Below are positions 1-8,718 of a stretch of DNA of 64,000 nucleotides, piece after piece. Where the stretch lies: contig NZ_CP107006.1 in NCBI RefSeq assembly GCF_022867795.2, positions 5,518,001-5,582,000 on the forward strand, written 5' to 3'. Position 1 is the stretch's first letter, and each line of letters begins with the position of its first letter. The position numbers and the translations under genes are program-made. The notes below the pieces were generated by a model, which saw only the letters and a list, made by a program, of their open reading frames with translations, had not been told where the DNA came from and searched no databases. The stretch is from Chitinophaga horti. Its GTDB lineage: Bacteria; Bacteroidota; Bacteroidia; Chitinophagales; Chitinophagaceae.

Positions 1-579
1 CGCAACCTGTTACAGCAAGTGAACGATACCCGCGACGGTCAGTGGCCTGCCGCGGCAATCGTTAGCTGTATGGACAGCCGCACTTCTGCGGAACTGATCT
101 TTGATCAGGGCCTGGGCGATATTTTCAGTATTCGCCTGGCTGGTAACGTTATTTCCGATAACGTACTGGGCAGCCTGGAATATGCAACCAAAGTTGCGGG
201 TTCTAAGTTTATCGTGGTATTGGGTCACACCAAGTGCGGTGCTATCAAAGGTGCATGCGATGGCGTTGAAATGGGCAACCTGACCGGCTTGCTGAACAAA
301 ATCCGCCCGGCTATTTTCCAGGAACAAACAATTAAAAACGATCGTACTTCACACAACCCTGCTTTTGTGGATGCGGTAACACATATTCACGTGGAGCGTT
401 CCGTACAGGCGATCATGGAGCAAAGCTCTATCCTGTATGACATGATCCAGAAAGGAGAAATCGGCATCATTGGTGCCATGTATGACGTAGAAACCGGCGA
501 AGTAAGCTGGATGGAAGAAACAATGTGCTGCGGCGCACGCCAGATGGCAACTTCAGCAGAAGCTGCTGCTAACGCTTAG
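1..579 (+). CDS. beta-carbonic anhydrase (5' end outside window)
   Basis: The reading frame is open from base 1, so the gene starts upstream of the window. The GTG at position 19 is an internal valine, not a start. Beta-carbonic anhydrases interconvert CO2 and bicarbonate with a zinc ion in the cytoplasm or periplasm. The two signatures of the family are visible: Cys-x-Asp-Ser-Arg near the start of the visible part (SCMDSR), and His-x2-Cys about 55 residues later (GHTKCGA). Together these supply the zinc ligands and the Asp-Arg dyad. The C-terminus ends in an alanine-rich tail. A strong hairpin terminator follows at once. The family call is confident; the N-terminus, and hence any signal peptide, cannot be judged. 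Confidence 0.93.
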   Translation, partial: RNLLQQVNDTRDGQWPAAAIVSCMDSRTSAELIFDQGLGDIFSIRLAGNVISDNVLGSLEYATKVAGSKFIVVLGHTKCGAIKGACDGVEMGNLTGLLNKIRPAIFQEQTIKNDRTSHNPAFVDAVTHIHVERSVQAIMEQSSILYDMIQKGEIGIIGAMYDVETGEVSWMEETMCCGARQMATSAEAAANA

Positions 580-600
580 TTATCGAGTGAAAAGGGCGAT

Positions 601-642
601 AAAAACAAACGGCGGAACGATATGTTCCGCCGCTTTGTTTTT
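601..642. terminator. bidirectional rho-independent terminator
   Basis: An 8-bp GC-rich stem (611-618 with 624-631) is extended by A/T pairs and has runs of A before and T after it. It can therefore end the carbonic anhydrase on the plus strand and the sugar-nucleotide operon arriving on the minus strand. Confidence 0.8.
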
Positions 643-656
643 ATAACTTATGGCTA

Positions 657-1748
657 CTAAAGGTATTTATCTCCCTTATGCCTTTTTACTTCAGATACAT
701 ACTCTTTGATCTGCTGTTCGTTCTCCTTCTTACACACGAGCAATACGTCTGCCGTATCGATGACAATGTAGTCGTCGAGGCCTTGTAGTAACACGAGTTT
801 GTCGTGCGGCGCCTTTACCATATTGTTGGCAGCTTCTACGAGCATTACGTTTTTACCTTGCACCGCGTTACCCTGTTCGTCCTTATCCAGGTTGTCGTAA
901 GCAGACGCCCAGGTACCCAGGTCGCTCCATCCGAAATTGGAAGGGATCACGTACACGTTATCCGCCTTTTCCATAATTCCGTAGTCAATGGAAATGTTGG
1001 TGCACTGAGAATAGATACGTTCGATCACTTCGGCTTCCGCATCCGTGTTAAGCGCGGCTTGCTCATTTACAAACAGCTCGTCCATTTCGGGGAGGTGTGT
1101 TTTAAATGCTGCCAGGATGCTGCGGGCATTCCAGACGAAAATGCCGGCATTCCAGAGGAAGTCACCACTTTTCAGGAAGGTTTTGGCCAGCTCCAGGTTC
1201 GGCTTTTCGGTAAAAGTTTTCACCTTATACACATTGTCGGCCACCTGTTCGGTCTCGAACTGGATGTAGCCGTAGCCCGTGTCGGGACGAGTAGGTTTAA
1301 TGCCCAGCGTAACCAGTGCGCTATGTTTTTCAACAAACTGCAGCGCATTCAGGCAGGTGCTGGTAAAGCTTACCCCGTCCATGATAAGATGATCGGCCGG
1401 CGCACAGATAATGCTCGCCTTCGGATCTTTTTTGCTGATCTTGTGGGAGATGTAGTCCACGCACGGCGCGGTGTTTTTCCGCGAAGGCTCGCCCACGATA
1501 TTAGCTTTAGGCAGTTGTGGTAATTGCTCGGCCACCAGGTCTGCATAAGCATTATGGGTCACTACATAAATATTGTTAGGGGGAATGAACTGTGCAAACC
1601 GTTCATATGTCCACTGCAATAAGGTTTTTCCAGTATTAAGCATGTCCAGGAACTGCTTGGGGTAGTCGGTGCGGCTATAAGGCCAAAAACGGCTACCGAT
1701 ACCTCCGGCCATAATGGCCACGTAGAAATGGTTATTCAAGGGTGTCAT
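657..1748 (-). CDS. manC: mannose-1-phosphate guanylyltransferase
   Basis: The 363-aa protein makes GDP-mannose from mannose-1-phosphate and GTP, a cytoplasmic step feeding surface polysaccharide and fucose synthesis. The N-terminus carries the nucleotidyltransferase signature GGIGSRFWP followed by YPKQFL (about residues 15-35). The conserved FTEKP and LWNAGIFVW motifs lie mid-protein. The length fits the single-domain form that lacks the C-terminal phosphomannose isomerase cupin. It starts 5 bp after the stop of the upstream KpsF/GutQ-type isomerase, so the two genes form an operon for activated sugars. The gene symbol follows the E. coli-type name; some annotators use the generic GMP name. 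No oddities are seen. Confidence 0.92.
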   Translation of the reverse strand: MTPLNNHFYVAIMAGGIGSRFWPYSRTDYPKQFLDMLNTGKTLLQWTYERFAQFIPPNNIYVVTHNAYADLVAEQLPQLPKANIVGEPSRKNTAPCVDYISHKISKKDPKASIICAPADHLIMDGVSFTSTCLNALQFVEKHSALVTLGIKPTRPDTGYGYIQFETEQVADNVYKVKTFTEKPNLELAKTFLKSGDFLWNAGIFVWNARSILAAFKTHLPEMDELFVNEQAALNTDAEAEVIERIYSQCTNISIDYGIMEKADNVYVIPSNFGWSDLGTWASAYDNLDKDEQGNAVQGKNVMLVEAANNMVKAPHDKLVLLQGLDDYIVIDTADVLLVCKKENEQQIKEYVSEVKRHKGDKYL

Positions 1749-1753
1749 CTCTT

Positions 1754-2728
1754 TTAAATAATTCCTTCTCTGATTAAATCGTGTAAATGTATAATTCCCG
1801 CATATTGGTCACCTCTCATGGCCAACAGTTGTGTAATATCGTATTGTCGCATCATTTCCAGGGCATTTACCGCTAACTCTTCTTCCTGAATGGCTTTAGG
1901 GTTAATCGACATAATATCTGCGGCTGTAACATCCTTTGGATCAATGCTTTTTTCGAGCATACGGCGTAAATCGCCATCCGTTATAATTCCCTGTAATTGG
2001 CCTGCATCATCTAAAACTGCCGTGACTCCCAGCATTTTTGATGATATCTCCACGATAACTTCGCGGAGGGAGCTGTTTACATTTACTTTGGGCGCATCGT
2101 GCAATTTACGAAGATCTTCCACTTTAAGGTAGAGTCTTTTACCAAGTGTGCCTCCCGGATGAAATTTTGCAAAATCGGCCGCGGTAAAGCCTTTTAACTC
2201 GATGAGGCAAACTGCCAATGCATCGCCCATTACTAATTGTGCTGTTGTGCTGGAAGTAGGAGCCAGGTTATTGGGACAAGCCTCTTGCTCGACGCTCGTA
2301 TTCAGCACAAATTGTGCCGAGCGCGCCAGAAAAGAATCTTTCTTTCCTACCATCGCGATCAACACGTTACCAAAATTTTTGACCAGGGGAACCAGTACCT
2401 TTATTTCCGGCGATTCGCCGCTTTTGCTGATGCACAGTACAATATCATGTTCACGGACCATACCGAGGTCGCCATGGATTGCGTCCGCGGCATGCATGAA
2501 TATAGCGGGAGTACCTGTAGAATTAAGGGTGGCGACAATTTTTTGTGCGATGGCGGCGCTTTTACCGATGCCGGTAATAACAACTCGCCCCTCACATCGG
2601 GCAATAAGCTCTACGGCACTTGTAAAATCGTCGTCGATATATTGCTCAAGGCTGCGGATGGCGGCCGCTTCCAGTCCTATGGTTCTTAAGGCCGTTTCCT
2701 TTATATTAACGGATATCTGTTGTTTCAT
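1754..2728 (-). CDS. kdsD: KpsF/GutQ family D-arabinose-5-phosphate isomerase
   Basis: The 324-aa protein is likely to convert ribulose-5-phosphate to arabinose-5-phosphate, the first step to the Kdo of lipopolysaccharide. An N-terminal SIS sugar-isomerase domain is seen at about residues 35-175, with the GIGKSA loop and the HAADAIHGDLGM segment typical of this family. It is followed by paired CBS domains (about 205-324) that usually sense nucleotides. It is the first gene of a two-gene operon with the GDP-mannose enzyme and is divergent from recQ. Close paralogues acting on other sugar phosphates exist, so the family is sure and the exact substrate is inferred. Confidence 0.88.
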   Translation of the reverse strand: MKQQISVNIKETALRTIGLEAAAIRSLEQYIDDDFTSAVELIARCEGRVVITGIGKSAAIAQKIVATLNSTGTPAIFMHAADAIHGDLGMVREHDIVLCISKSGESPEIKVLVPLVKNFGNVLIAMVGKKDSFLARSAQFVLNTSVEQEACPNNLAPTSSTTAQLVMGDALAVCLIELKGFTAADFAKFHPGGTLGKRLYLKVEDLRKLHDAPKVNVNSSLREVIVEISSKMLGVTAVLDDAGQLQGIITDGDLRRMLEKSIDPKDVTAADIMSINPKAIQEEELAVNALEMMRQYDITQLLAMRGDQYAGIIHLHDLIREGII

Positions 2729-2782
2729 ACGGCAGCTGCGAATTTACCACTTTTTGGTGATGGCCCGGTGCGATTAAATTTC

Positions 2783-2813
2783 TTGACTGAAAGGGGTTTT
2801 TTCGTTAATTTCG
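2783..2813 (+). promoter_or_regulatory. candidate promoter for recQ
   Basis: TTG at 2783-2785 and TAATTTCG at 2806-2813 are separated by 20 bp. This resembles the Bacteroidota TTTG / TAnnTTTG promoter with one mismatch in the -7 box. It would start transcription about 75 bp before recQ. Confidence 0.4.
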
Positions 2814-2895
2814 TGTCCCCAAAAAACACATTCGAACTTTTTTCCATCTGTTAGTTCTGAATAGAGTCGCGTTTTATTTTAAAACTTCATATGTA

Positions 2896-5097
2896 ATGGC
2901 TGTTGCAAAGGTAAGTTTGTTGGATGCATTACACGAACATTTCGGTTTTGATTCCTTCAAGGGGAACCAGGAAAAGATCATAAATAGCATCCTTTCAGGT
3001 AAAGATACATTCGTAATCATGCCCACGGGCGGTGGCAAGTCTTTGTGCTATCAATTACCGGCACTCATGCTGCCGGGCGTGGCGCTGATCGTTTCGCCGC
3101 TGATTGCGCTGATGAAAAACCAGGTAGACCTGGTGCGTTCGTACAGTAGCAAGGATAATGTGGCGCATTTTCTAAACTCTACATTAACAAAGGCGCAAAT
3201 TAAAAAGGTAAGATCTGATCTTACCTCCGGTAAAACGAAAATGCTTTACGTAGCGCCGGAAACGCTCACGAAGCAGGAAAACCTGGATTTCTTCCGCGAA
3301 CTCCAGATTTCGTTTATTGCCGTAGATGAAGCGCATTGTATTTCGGAGTGGGGACACGACTTCAGGCCGGAGTACCGCCGTTTAAAGGAAATGATCGACA
3401 TGATCAGCAGCGACCTGCCGATTATTGCGCTGACCGCTACGGCAACGCCGAAAGTACAGAGCGATATTGTGAAGAACCTCGTGCTTCGTACGCCCGAGAT
3501 TTTCATTTCTTCCTTTAACCGTCCCAACCTGTACTACGAAATCCGCTCCAAGCGTAAAAAGGACCAGACCATCAAGGACATCGTTAAGTTTATCCATCAA
3601 CATAAAGGGAAAAGCGGCATTATTTATACGCTTAACCGCAAAACGACGGAAGAACTTGCGGACATGCTGGTAGCTAACGGAATTAAGGCCGTGGCGTACC
3701 ATGCGGGGCTCGATTCGGGTACACGTGCCTCAAGGCAAGACATGTTCCTGCTCGAGGAAGTGGAAGTAATCGTCGCCACGATCGCCTTTGGGATGGGCAT
3801 TGACAAACCGGACGTTCGTTTCGTTATTCACTACAACATTCCCAAAAGCCTGGAAAACTATTACCAGGAAACTGGTCGCGCTGGCCGTGACGGGTTGGAG
3901 GGCATTTGTGTTTGCTTCTATTCGCATAAGGATGTGCAGAAACTGGAGCACCTGATGCGCGATAAAGCATTGAGCGAAAGGGAGATGGGTGCGCAGCTTA
4001 TTAACGAAACAGTCGCTTATGCGGAAAGTTCCGTTTGCCGCCGTAAGGTAATTCTCCACTATTTCGGCGAAACGTTGGAAAAGGAGAATTGTGGCAACTG
4101 CGATAACTGCCGCAATCCGAAGGAGAAAATCGAAGTAAAAAACCGCGTCGTAATTGCACTTAAAGCGATCCAATCACTGGAAGAACGATTTGGTAGCGAA
4201 TACGTTGTGAATATCATCACCGGTAAAACAAATCCGCAGATCAGCACTTTTAAGCATGACAAGCTGGATGTATTCGGTGAAGGCAAAGAATTTGACGCCC
4301 ACTTCTGGAACTCGCTGCTTCGCCAAATGATGCTGGAGGGATTGATTGAGAAGGATATAGAAGAATATGGCCTGCTCAAAATTATGGACAAAGGCAAAAA
4401 ATTCCTGAAAAAGCCTTACTCCATCATGGTATCGTTGAACCACCAGTTCGATGAAGAGGGTGGGGAAGAGGACGATGAGATTTCCGGCGAAGCGCAGGCT
4501 TCTGCGGATCCTGTGTTATTCGAGATGCTGAAGGAACTGCGTAAAAAGGTAGCAAAAGAAAAGAACCTGCCGCCTTTCGTGATTTTCCTGGAAACATCCC
4601 TCGAGGACATGGCCACGCAGTACCCCACCACGGTTCAGGAACTGGAAAAGATCCAGGGCGTGAGTAAGGGCAAAGCCATTCGTTACGGTAAACAGTTCGT
4701 GGACGTAATCGCCAAGTTTGTGGAGGAAAATGATATTGTGAAGCCCGATGACTTCGTGATGAAAAGCGTAGTAAACAAAAGTGGTCTTAAAGTATTCATT
4801 ATCCAGAATATAGATAAAAAAGTACCGCTCGAAACCATCGCCAAAAATAAGGAGTTAACGTACTCCCAATTGCTGGATGAAATGGAAACGATCGTCGCCA
4901 GTGGTACTAAACTAAACCTGGATTATTGCCTGGACGAAGAACTCGATGATTACGCACAGGACGAAATCATGGAATACTTTAAAGGATGCGAAACATCCAG
5001 CCTCGCTTTAGCAAAAGAAGAATTGTCAGAAGATAACTACACCCTGGAACAATTGAAGCTCATGCGCATCAAGTTCCTGGTGGTGTACGGCAACTAA
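2896..5097 (+). CDS. recQ: ATP-dependent DNA helicase RecQ
   Basis: The 733-aa protein is a 3'-5' superfamily-2 helicase for recombination repair and stalled forks. The Walker A motif is MPTGGGKS (about residue 42). The DEAH box is followed by the RecQ-specific aromatic-rich loop (DEAHCISEWGHDFRPEY, about residues 135-151). The helicase C-terminal domain contains the QETGRAGRDG motif. A four-cysteine zinc-binding segment (C-R-R-K ... CGNCDNC) and a winged-helix region follow. A C-terminal HRDC-like domain lies near residues 540-620, with an extra roughly 100-residue helical tail common in Bacteroidota RecQ. The ATG is the first in frame after the divergent promoter gap. It is a complete, core-type gene. 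Confidence 0.95.
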   Translation: MAVAKVSLLDALHEHFGFDSFKGNQEKIINSILSGKDTFVIMPTGGGKSLCYQLPALMLPGVALIVSPLIALMKNQVDLVRSYSSKDNVAHFLNSTLTKAQIKKVRSDLTSGKTKMLYVAPETLTKQENLDFFRELQISFIAVDEAHCISEWGHDFRPEYRRLKEMIDMISSDLPIIALTATATPKVQSDIVKNLVLRTPEIFISSFNRPNLYYEIRSKRKKDQTIKDIVKFIHQHKGKSGIIYTLNRKTTEELADMLVANGIKAVAYHAGLDSGTRASRQDMFLLEEVEVIVATIAFGMGIDKPDVRFVIHYNIPKSLENYYQETGRAGRDGLEGICVCFYSHKDVQKLEHLMRDKALSEREMGAQLINETVAYAESSVCRRKVILHYFGETLEKENCGNCDNCRNPKEKIEVKNRVVIALKAIQSLEERFGSEYVVNIITGKTNPQISTFKHDKLDVFGEGKEFDAHFWNSLLRQMMLEGLIEKDIEEYGLLKIMDKGKKFLKKPYSIMVSLNHQFDEEGGEEDDEISGEAQASADPVLFEMLKELRKKVAKEKNLPPFVIFLETSLEDMATQYPTTVQELEKIQGVSKGKAIRYGKQFVDVIAKFVEENDIVKPDDFVMKSVVNKSGLKVFIIQNIDKKVPLETIAKNKELTYSQLLDEMETIVASGTKLNLDYCLDEELDDYAQDEIMEYFKGCETSSLALAKEELSEDNYTLEQLKLMRIKFLVVYGN

Positions 5098-5113
5098 CAT
5101 AAAAGACACGACA

Positions 5114-5150
5114 ATCGCCCCGCACAGCTGTTCGGGGCGATGAATTTTTA
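5114..5150 (+). terminator. recQ terminator
   Basis: A 9-bp perfect stem (5114-5122 with 5133-5141) has a 10-nt loop and is followed by GAATTTTT. It lies just after the recQ stop and just before the DUF3050 gene. Confidence 0.75.
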
Positions 5151-5154
5151 AGCG

Positions 5155-5904
5155 ATGAACATCGAACGATTACAACAAGCAATTGCTCCTGCACGGGAAC
5201 AGGTTATTACACATTCCCTGTACCAGAAACTGCAATCCCTGGAAGACGTGAAGTTGTTTATGCAGCATCATATTTTTGCTGTCTGGGATTTTATGTCGCT
5301 TCTCAAGGCGCTGCAACGCGAGCTTACATGTGTCAGCCTACCCTGGGTGCCAAAGGGCACTCCTGATACGCGCTATCTGATCAACGAAATTGTAACCGGC
5401 GAGGAGAGCGACGTAGATGAACTGGGTAATCGTTGCAGTCACTTCGAATTGTACCTTCGTGCTATGCAACAGGCCGGTGCCGATACCGCCCCGATGTTAC
5501 AGTTGCTAAAAGAGGCCACGAAAGCGCCGATCGATGAAGTACTTTCCGAAAGCGTGTTACCCGGCGCAGTAACCGGTTTTCTACAGTTTACTTTTGGGGT
5601 AATCGCGTCAGCTAAACTGCATGTAATGGCAGCTATTTTTACTTTCGGCAGGGAAGATCTGATTCCCGATATGTTTCACGAACTGGTGCAAGACCTCGAC
5701 GCGAAGTTTCCTGGTACATTAAGCATCTTTAAATATTACCTGGAAAGGCATATCGAAGTGGATGGCGGCCACCACAGTCAGCTGGCGCAGGAAATGGTAA
5801 TTGCACTCTGCGGCAACGACGAACAAAAGTGGAACGAGGCAACTGCCGCGTCCATAGCAGCTTTGGAGTGGCGGGCGAAGTTATGGAGCGGTGTGCTTCA
5901 ATAA
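5155..5904 (+). CDS. DUF3050 family protein (heme-oxygenase-like fold)
   Basis: The 249-aa soluble protein matches my recollection of the DUF3050 family: MQHHIFAVWDFMSLLK near the N-terminus, LINEIVTGEESD about residue 80, and a C-terminal ERHIEVDGGHH segment. Conserved His and Glu residues in those segments suggest a helical bundle that could bind di-iron or a similar centre, as in heme-oxygenase/TENA-like folds. That is inference from pattern only. It stands alone between the recQ terminator and the tRNA-Phe promoter. No signal peptide or membrane segment is seen. The function is not established. Confidence 0.75.
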   Translation: MNIERLQQAIAPAREQVITHSLYQKLQSLEDVKLFMQHHIFAVWDFMSLLKALQRELTCVSLPWVPKGTPDTRYLINEIVTGEESDVDELGNRCSHFELYLRAMQQAGADTAPMLQLLKEATKAPIDEVLSESVLPGAVTGFLQFTFGVIASAKLHVMAAIFTFGREDLIPDMFHELVQDLDAKFPGTLSIFKYYLERHIEVDGGHHSQLAQEMVIALCGNDEQKWNEATAASIAALEWRAKLWSGVLQ

Positions 5905-5931
5905 AAAAGTTTAAAAATTGTCCTTCTATTT

Positions 5932-5962
5932 TTTGGACGTTTCAATCTTTTACTTACCTTTG
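5932..5962 (+). promoter_or_regulatory. tRNA-Phe promoter, consensus Bacteroidota type
   Basis: TTTG (5932-5935), a 19-bp spacer and TACCTTTG (5955-5962) match the Bacteroidota primary-sigma consensus exactly. They lie 33 bp upstream of the tRNA 5' end. Confidence 0.8.
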
Positions 5963-5994
5963 CAATCCCTTACAACACAAAGGGATACAAGGAT

Positions 5995-6067
5995 GGTGCG
6001 GTAGCTCAGTTGGTAGAGCAATGGACTGAAAATCCATGTGTCGCCGGTTCGATCCCGGCTCACACCA
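5995..6067 (+). tRNA. tRNA-Phe (GAA)
   Basis: A full cloverleaf can be folded. The anticodon GAA is at 6028-6030 in a CTGAAAA loop closed by a 5-bp stem (6021-6025 with 6033-6037). The T stem is 6043-6047 with 6055-6059 around TTCGATC. The D arm follows TA at 6002-6003. The acceptor stem 5995-6001 pairs with 6060-6066 except for a C5999-A6062 mismatch. CCA is not encoded after the discriminator A6067. The serine recombinase of the island reads into the acceptor stem from the other strand. Confidence 0.93.
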
Positions 6068-7634
6068 CTAAAGCGGGAACAGTACAGTTAGATGTATTGT
6101 TCCCGTTTTCTTTTTCCCCTAAAACCCGCACCAGTCCTGTCATTTGACGGAATACTTCATTTACACGCGGAGTTCGACATTCATCATTTTTGCGATTATA
6201 CAGCATCCCTTCGGGAAACACGGAAAATTGTAGCTTCTGTTTCTCTGCATATCCGCCAGAATCCCATGTAGCAGCGAGTTTTGAGGCATAACTAATGATG
6301 CCATCTACACATTTTTCAAGGTTCGACACCTTATTTCCCTGTTTTGCCAGTTCTTTAGCTATGGCATGGCGTTCTTCCAGAAATTTAGCCTTGTATTCTT
6401 CATACATTTCCCGGTCTATTTCTTCCATCGCAAGGCGATCTCTCAGCCGTTTTATCCTTCTGTCGATCTCTTCTATCTGCTGTTCCAGCCCTTCCCGTTT
6501 CTGGCTACTTTCCTGTGTTAGCTGGTTGTAGGTGGCAATAGTTTGTATTTTCAGTAATTGGCGGTAATCTTCGTTTACGTCGAGGGTATAACCTGCTATT
6601 AATTCCCGAAAGGTTTTATGTAGACTATCAGCCCTTTTATTGCATTTGCAACCAGGGGTATTACACTTATAATAGTATTCCTGATTTTTGTAAGCTTTAT
6701 AGGCCCGTAAATAATTACCACAATAATCACATTTCAGGAAACGCTTCAGCGGAACTACTTCGTTTTCTGGTTTAACGCTATAGCCCTGATGGCGTTGGGA
6801 GAGAATGCCGTTCACACGTAGGAAGACCTCTTTTGATACCACTTTTTCCTGTATGCCCTCCACTACCCGGCCTTCCAGTGCATTATGGACAATTAGGCCA
6901 CAATAGAATGGATTCCGTAAAAAGTCGGATATGCGCTGGTTACTTAATTTTAACCCGTGAGCCGCCAGCCGCGACCTTACCTCTTCATTAGATACTCCTT
7001 CTGCTTTCCACTGGAAGCCTTTACCAAGCAGTTTTCCCTTTTTATTAACAACAAATTCCTTCTTTCCATCCCTTTTTACAATATCATATCCCATTGGAGG
7101 AGCGGTACACCAAACACCCGTTAAGAGTTTTTCTTTCACTCCAGCCATGCACTTTTCCCGGCGTAGCTGGTTATCATACTCGCTGAAAATAAACTGGATA
7201 TTTTGTTGCAGGCTGCCACTGGCGGTAGAAGCATCTGTTGGTTGCGTAACGGCATACACTACTATACCCTGTTTTTTCAACTGGTCCGTAATATACATGG
7301 CGTTTGTACCGGAACGGCTGAAACGATCTACGCTATAGACAATAATATAGGCAATCCGCTCTTTGCTCTTTTTCACAAAGGCCAGCATTTTATTAAACTC
7401 CCGGCGCTCGTCTGTTTTTGCACTTTCGTAGGTTCCCCCAAAATACCCCATAATCTGTAAGCCACCTTTGCTGGCGTATTGTTCACAAATTTTACGCTGT
7501 GTACCCAGGCTCATATTATTATCTGCCTGTTCTTTGGTGGATACACGCGTATAAATCACGCAGTTATTGCTACGCATTCCCTGCATTTTCTTCCCTTTGG
7601 CAAAGGAATCAAAAAGTAATAGTGTTTTATTCAT
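6060..7634 (-). CDS. large serine recombinase (integrase)
   Basis: The 524-aa site-specific recombinase has an N-terminal resolvase domain with the catalytic serine in YTRVSTKEQ (Ser32) and an arginine-containing YSVDRFSRSG motif. A recombinase domain follows, then a Cys4 zinc ribbon (CDYCG ... CNTPGCKC, about residues 305-345) and a long coiled coil (about 380-450), the usual layout of serine integrases. Its ATG overlaps the stop of the 79-aa gene as ATGA, so the two are translationally coupled. The stop codon TGA is read from 6062-6060, inside the tRNA-Phe acceptor stem, which places the left crossover at or next to the tRNA end. It most likely moves this island. Confidence 0.92.
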   Translation of the reverse strand: MNKTLLLFDSFAKGKKMQGMRSNNCVIYTRVSTKEQADNNMSLGTQRKICEQYASKGGLQIMGYFGGTYESAKTDERREFNKMLAFVKKSKERIAYIIVYSVDRFSRSGTNAMYITDQLKKQGIVVYAVTQPTDASTASGSLQQNIQFIFSEYDNQLRREKCMAGVKEKLLTGVWCTAPPMGYDIVKRDGKKEFVVNKKGKLLGKGFQWKAEGVSNEEVRSRLAAHGLKLSNQRISDFLRNPFYCGLIVHNALEGRVVEGIQEKVVSKEVFLRVNGILSQRHQGYSVKPENEVVPLKRFLKCDYCGNYLRAYKAYKNQEYYYKCNTPGCKCNKRADSLHKTFRELIAGYTLDVNEDYRQLLKIQTIATYNQLTQESSQKREGLEQQIEEIDRRIKRLRDRLAMEEIDREMYEEYKAKFLEERHAIAKELAKQGNKVSNLEKCVDGIISYASKLAATWDSGGYAEKQKLQFSVFPEGMLYNRKNDECRTPRVNEVFRQMTGLVRVLGEKENGNNTSNCTVPALVV

Positions 7635-7870
7635 GCTGCCTTTTGTTTGTTTTCTGCTATTGGTAAATCAATCACTTTCCCGGTGATAGCTTCTTGTTCA
7701 AAGAAAATGGTGTAGCCAATCCGGGTAAAAGTTTTTATCGTCTGTATTAGCAACGCAACCTGTTCGTCAGTATAATGCTGGAAGCTTGGCAAAGCCTTTA
7801 CTTCTTCGGGGGTAATGTCATGCGTTCTATGTTGCAGGACTTGTAAGGATGCCGGGTGTAGGGTGTTCAT
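7631..7870 (-). CDS. small protein coupled to the recombinase
   Basis: A 79-aa soluble protein with no family that I recognise. It is predicted to be mostly helical (segments around residues 20-50). Its stop overlaps the recombinase start by four bases, so the two are made together. A small gene translated just ahead of a serine integrase could be a helper such as a directionality factor or DNA-binding accessory; this is inference from position only. It follows the 82-aa acidic gene by about 75 bp in the same direction. Confidence 0.6.
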   Translation of the reverse strand: MNTLHPASLQVLQHRTHDITPEEVKALPSFQHYTDEQVALLIQTIKTFTRIGYTIFFEQEAITGKVIDLPIAENKQKAA

Positions 7871-7945
7871 AGAAGAGGAGTTGGGTTGAAAAGTATTTAT
7901 CTTTTTTAAATACAGGAGCCGGATGCCCGGCCCCTGTCAACCGCG

Positions 7946-8194
7946 CTATTCATCATCCTCATCATCGTCCTCCTCTTCTTCTTCGTCCTCCTCACTGTTG
8001 GCTGAAATGATGTCCTGAATCTGGTGAATCACCTCCCGGTCTTGTTTGGAATAATGCAATTCCAGGGTGATTGTCTCGTCTTCCTCATCCACTTCCATAA
8101 TGTGATGATCTAACTCGTGGGTACAGATAAGTGACGACACTTGCACCATTGCAGCACCTGGTACTTCAAACTGTTCTACTGTGAACTTTTTCAT
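7946..8194 (-). CDS. small acidic protein with poly-Glu/Asp tail
   Basis: The 82-aa protein has an ordinary N-terminal half and a C-terminal tail made almost only of Glu and Asp (about residues 68-82). Such tails occur in DNA-mimic or basic-protein-binding proteins, but no function can be assigned. It is the first gene of the run 82 aa - 79 aa - recombinase, and its start lies about 50 bp from the phased hexamer arrays at 8254-8501, which may therefore be its control region. Confidence 0.55.
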   Translation of the reverse strand: MKKFTVEQFEVPGAAMVQVSSLICTHELDHHIMEVDEEDETITLELHYSKQDREVIHQIQDIISANSEEDEEEEEDDDEDDE

Positions 8195-8253
8195 ACTTGT
8201 GTTTTTTGATAATTAAAACACAAAGCTACGATGGCCGAAAAGGGCACTTTCCG

Positions 8254-8501
8254 GTTTGGGCAGGTTTGGGCGCAATTAGGCTCAACTTTCCCGAATTTTC
8301 CTGAATTTTTCTAAATTTTCCCGAATTATTAGGAATCAGCTATTGCCTTTACATTACATCTATAAAATAGATCCTTATTTATTACTATTGACTACTGAAT
8401 GCTTTTGGAAGTCCACCCTGCTTGCCTGATACTTGAAAATCAATTGAAATTCACTCGGGAACCATTCGGTATTCATTTGGAAATGTTTGGTTTTTATTCG
8501 G
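8254..8501. repeat. helically phased hexamer arrays (RYTYGG / CCGAAT)
   Basis: Three groups of one hexamer are spaced about one helical turn apart. Group 1: GTTTGG at 8254, GTTTGG at 8264, ATTAGG at 8275. Group 2, inverted: CCGAAT at 8291, CTGAAT at 8301, CTAAAT at 8311, CCGAAT at 8321 (exactly 10 bp steps). Group 3, direct: ACTCGG at 8453, ATTCGG at 8464, ATTTGG at 8475, GTTTGG at 8485, ATTCGG at 8496. CCGAAT is the reverse complement of ATTCGG. The whole 8195-8718 gap holds no gene. A short inverted repeat (8607-8613 with 8622-8628) lies further right. Confidence 0.6.
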
Positions 8502-8718
8502 ATTTATTTAAAACCTAGATAACCGTTGTTCTGATCCGTAAAAAATAAAAGGCGGATAAGATAAAAATCAATCCCGCGTATGCAATGGAAAATGGTTGGC
8601 AACGGTAATGAATACGAACCCATTCATTGCACCTGTTACCCGAATGCTGTTTAGGAATCTCACAATGATTTCCCCGGTCAATCAAGTCATTTGCCGTAAA
8701 TCCAAGATCGTTTAGCGT

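Noticed and set aside
804..2777. Plus-strand open frames opposite the sugar-nucleotide genes
   Set aside because: Shadows of manC and kdsD; no family pattern, and the minus-strand products are complete, known enzymes.
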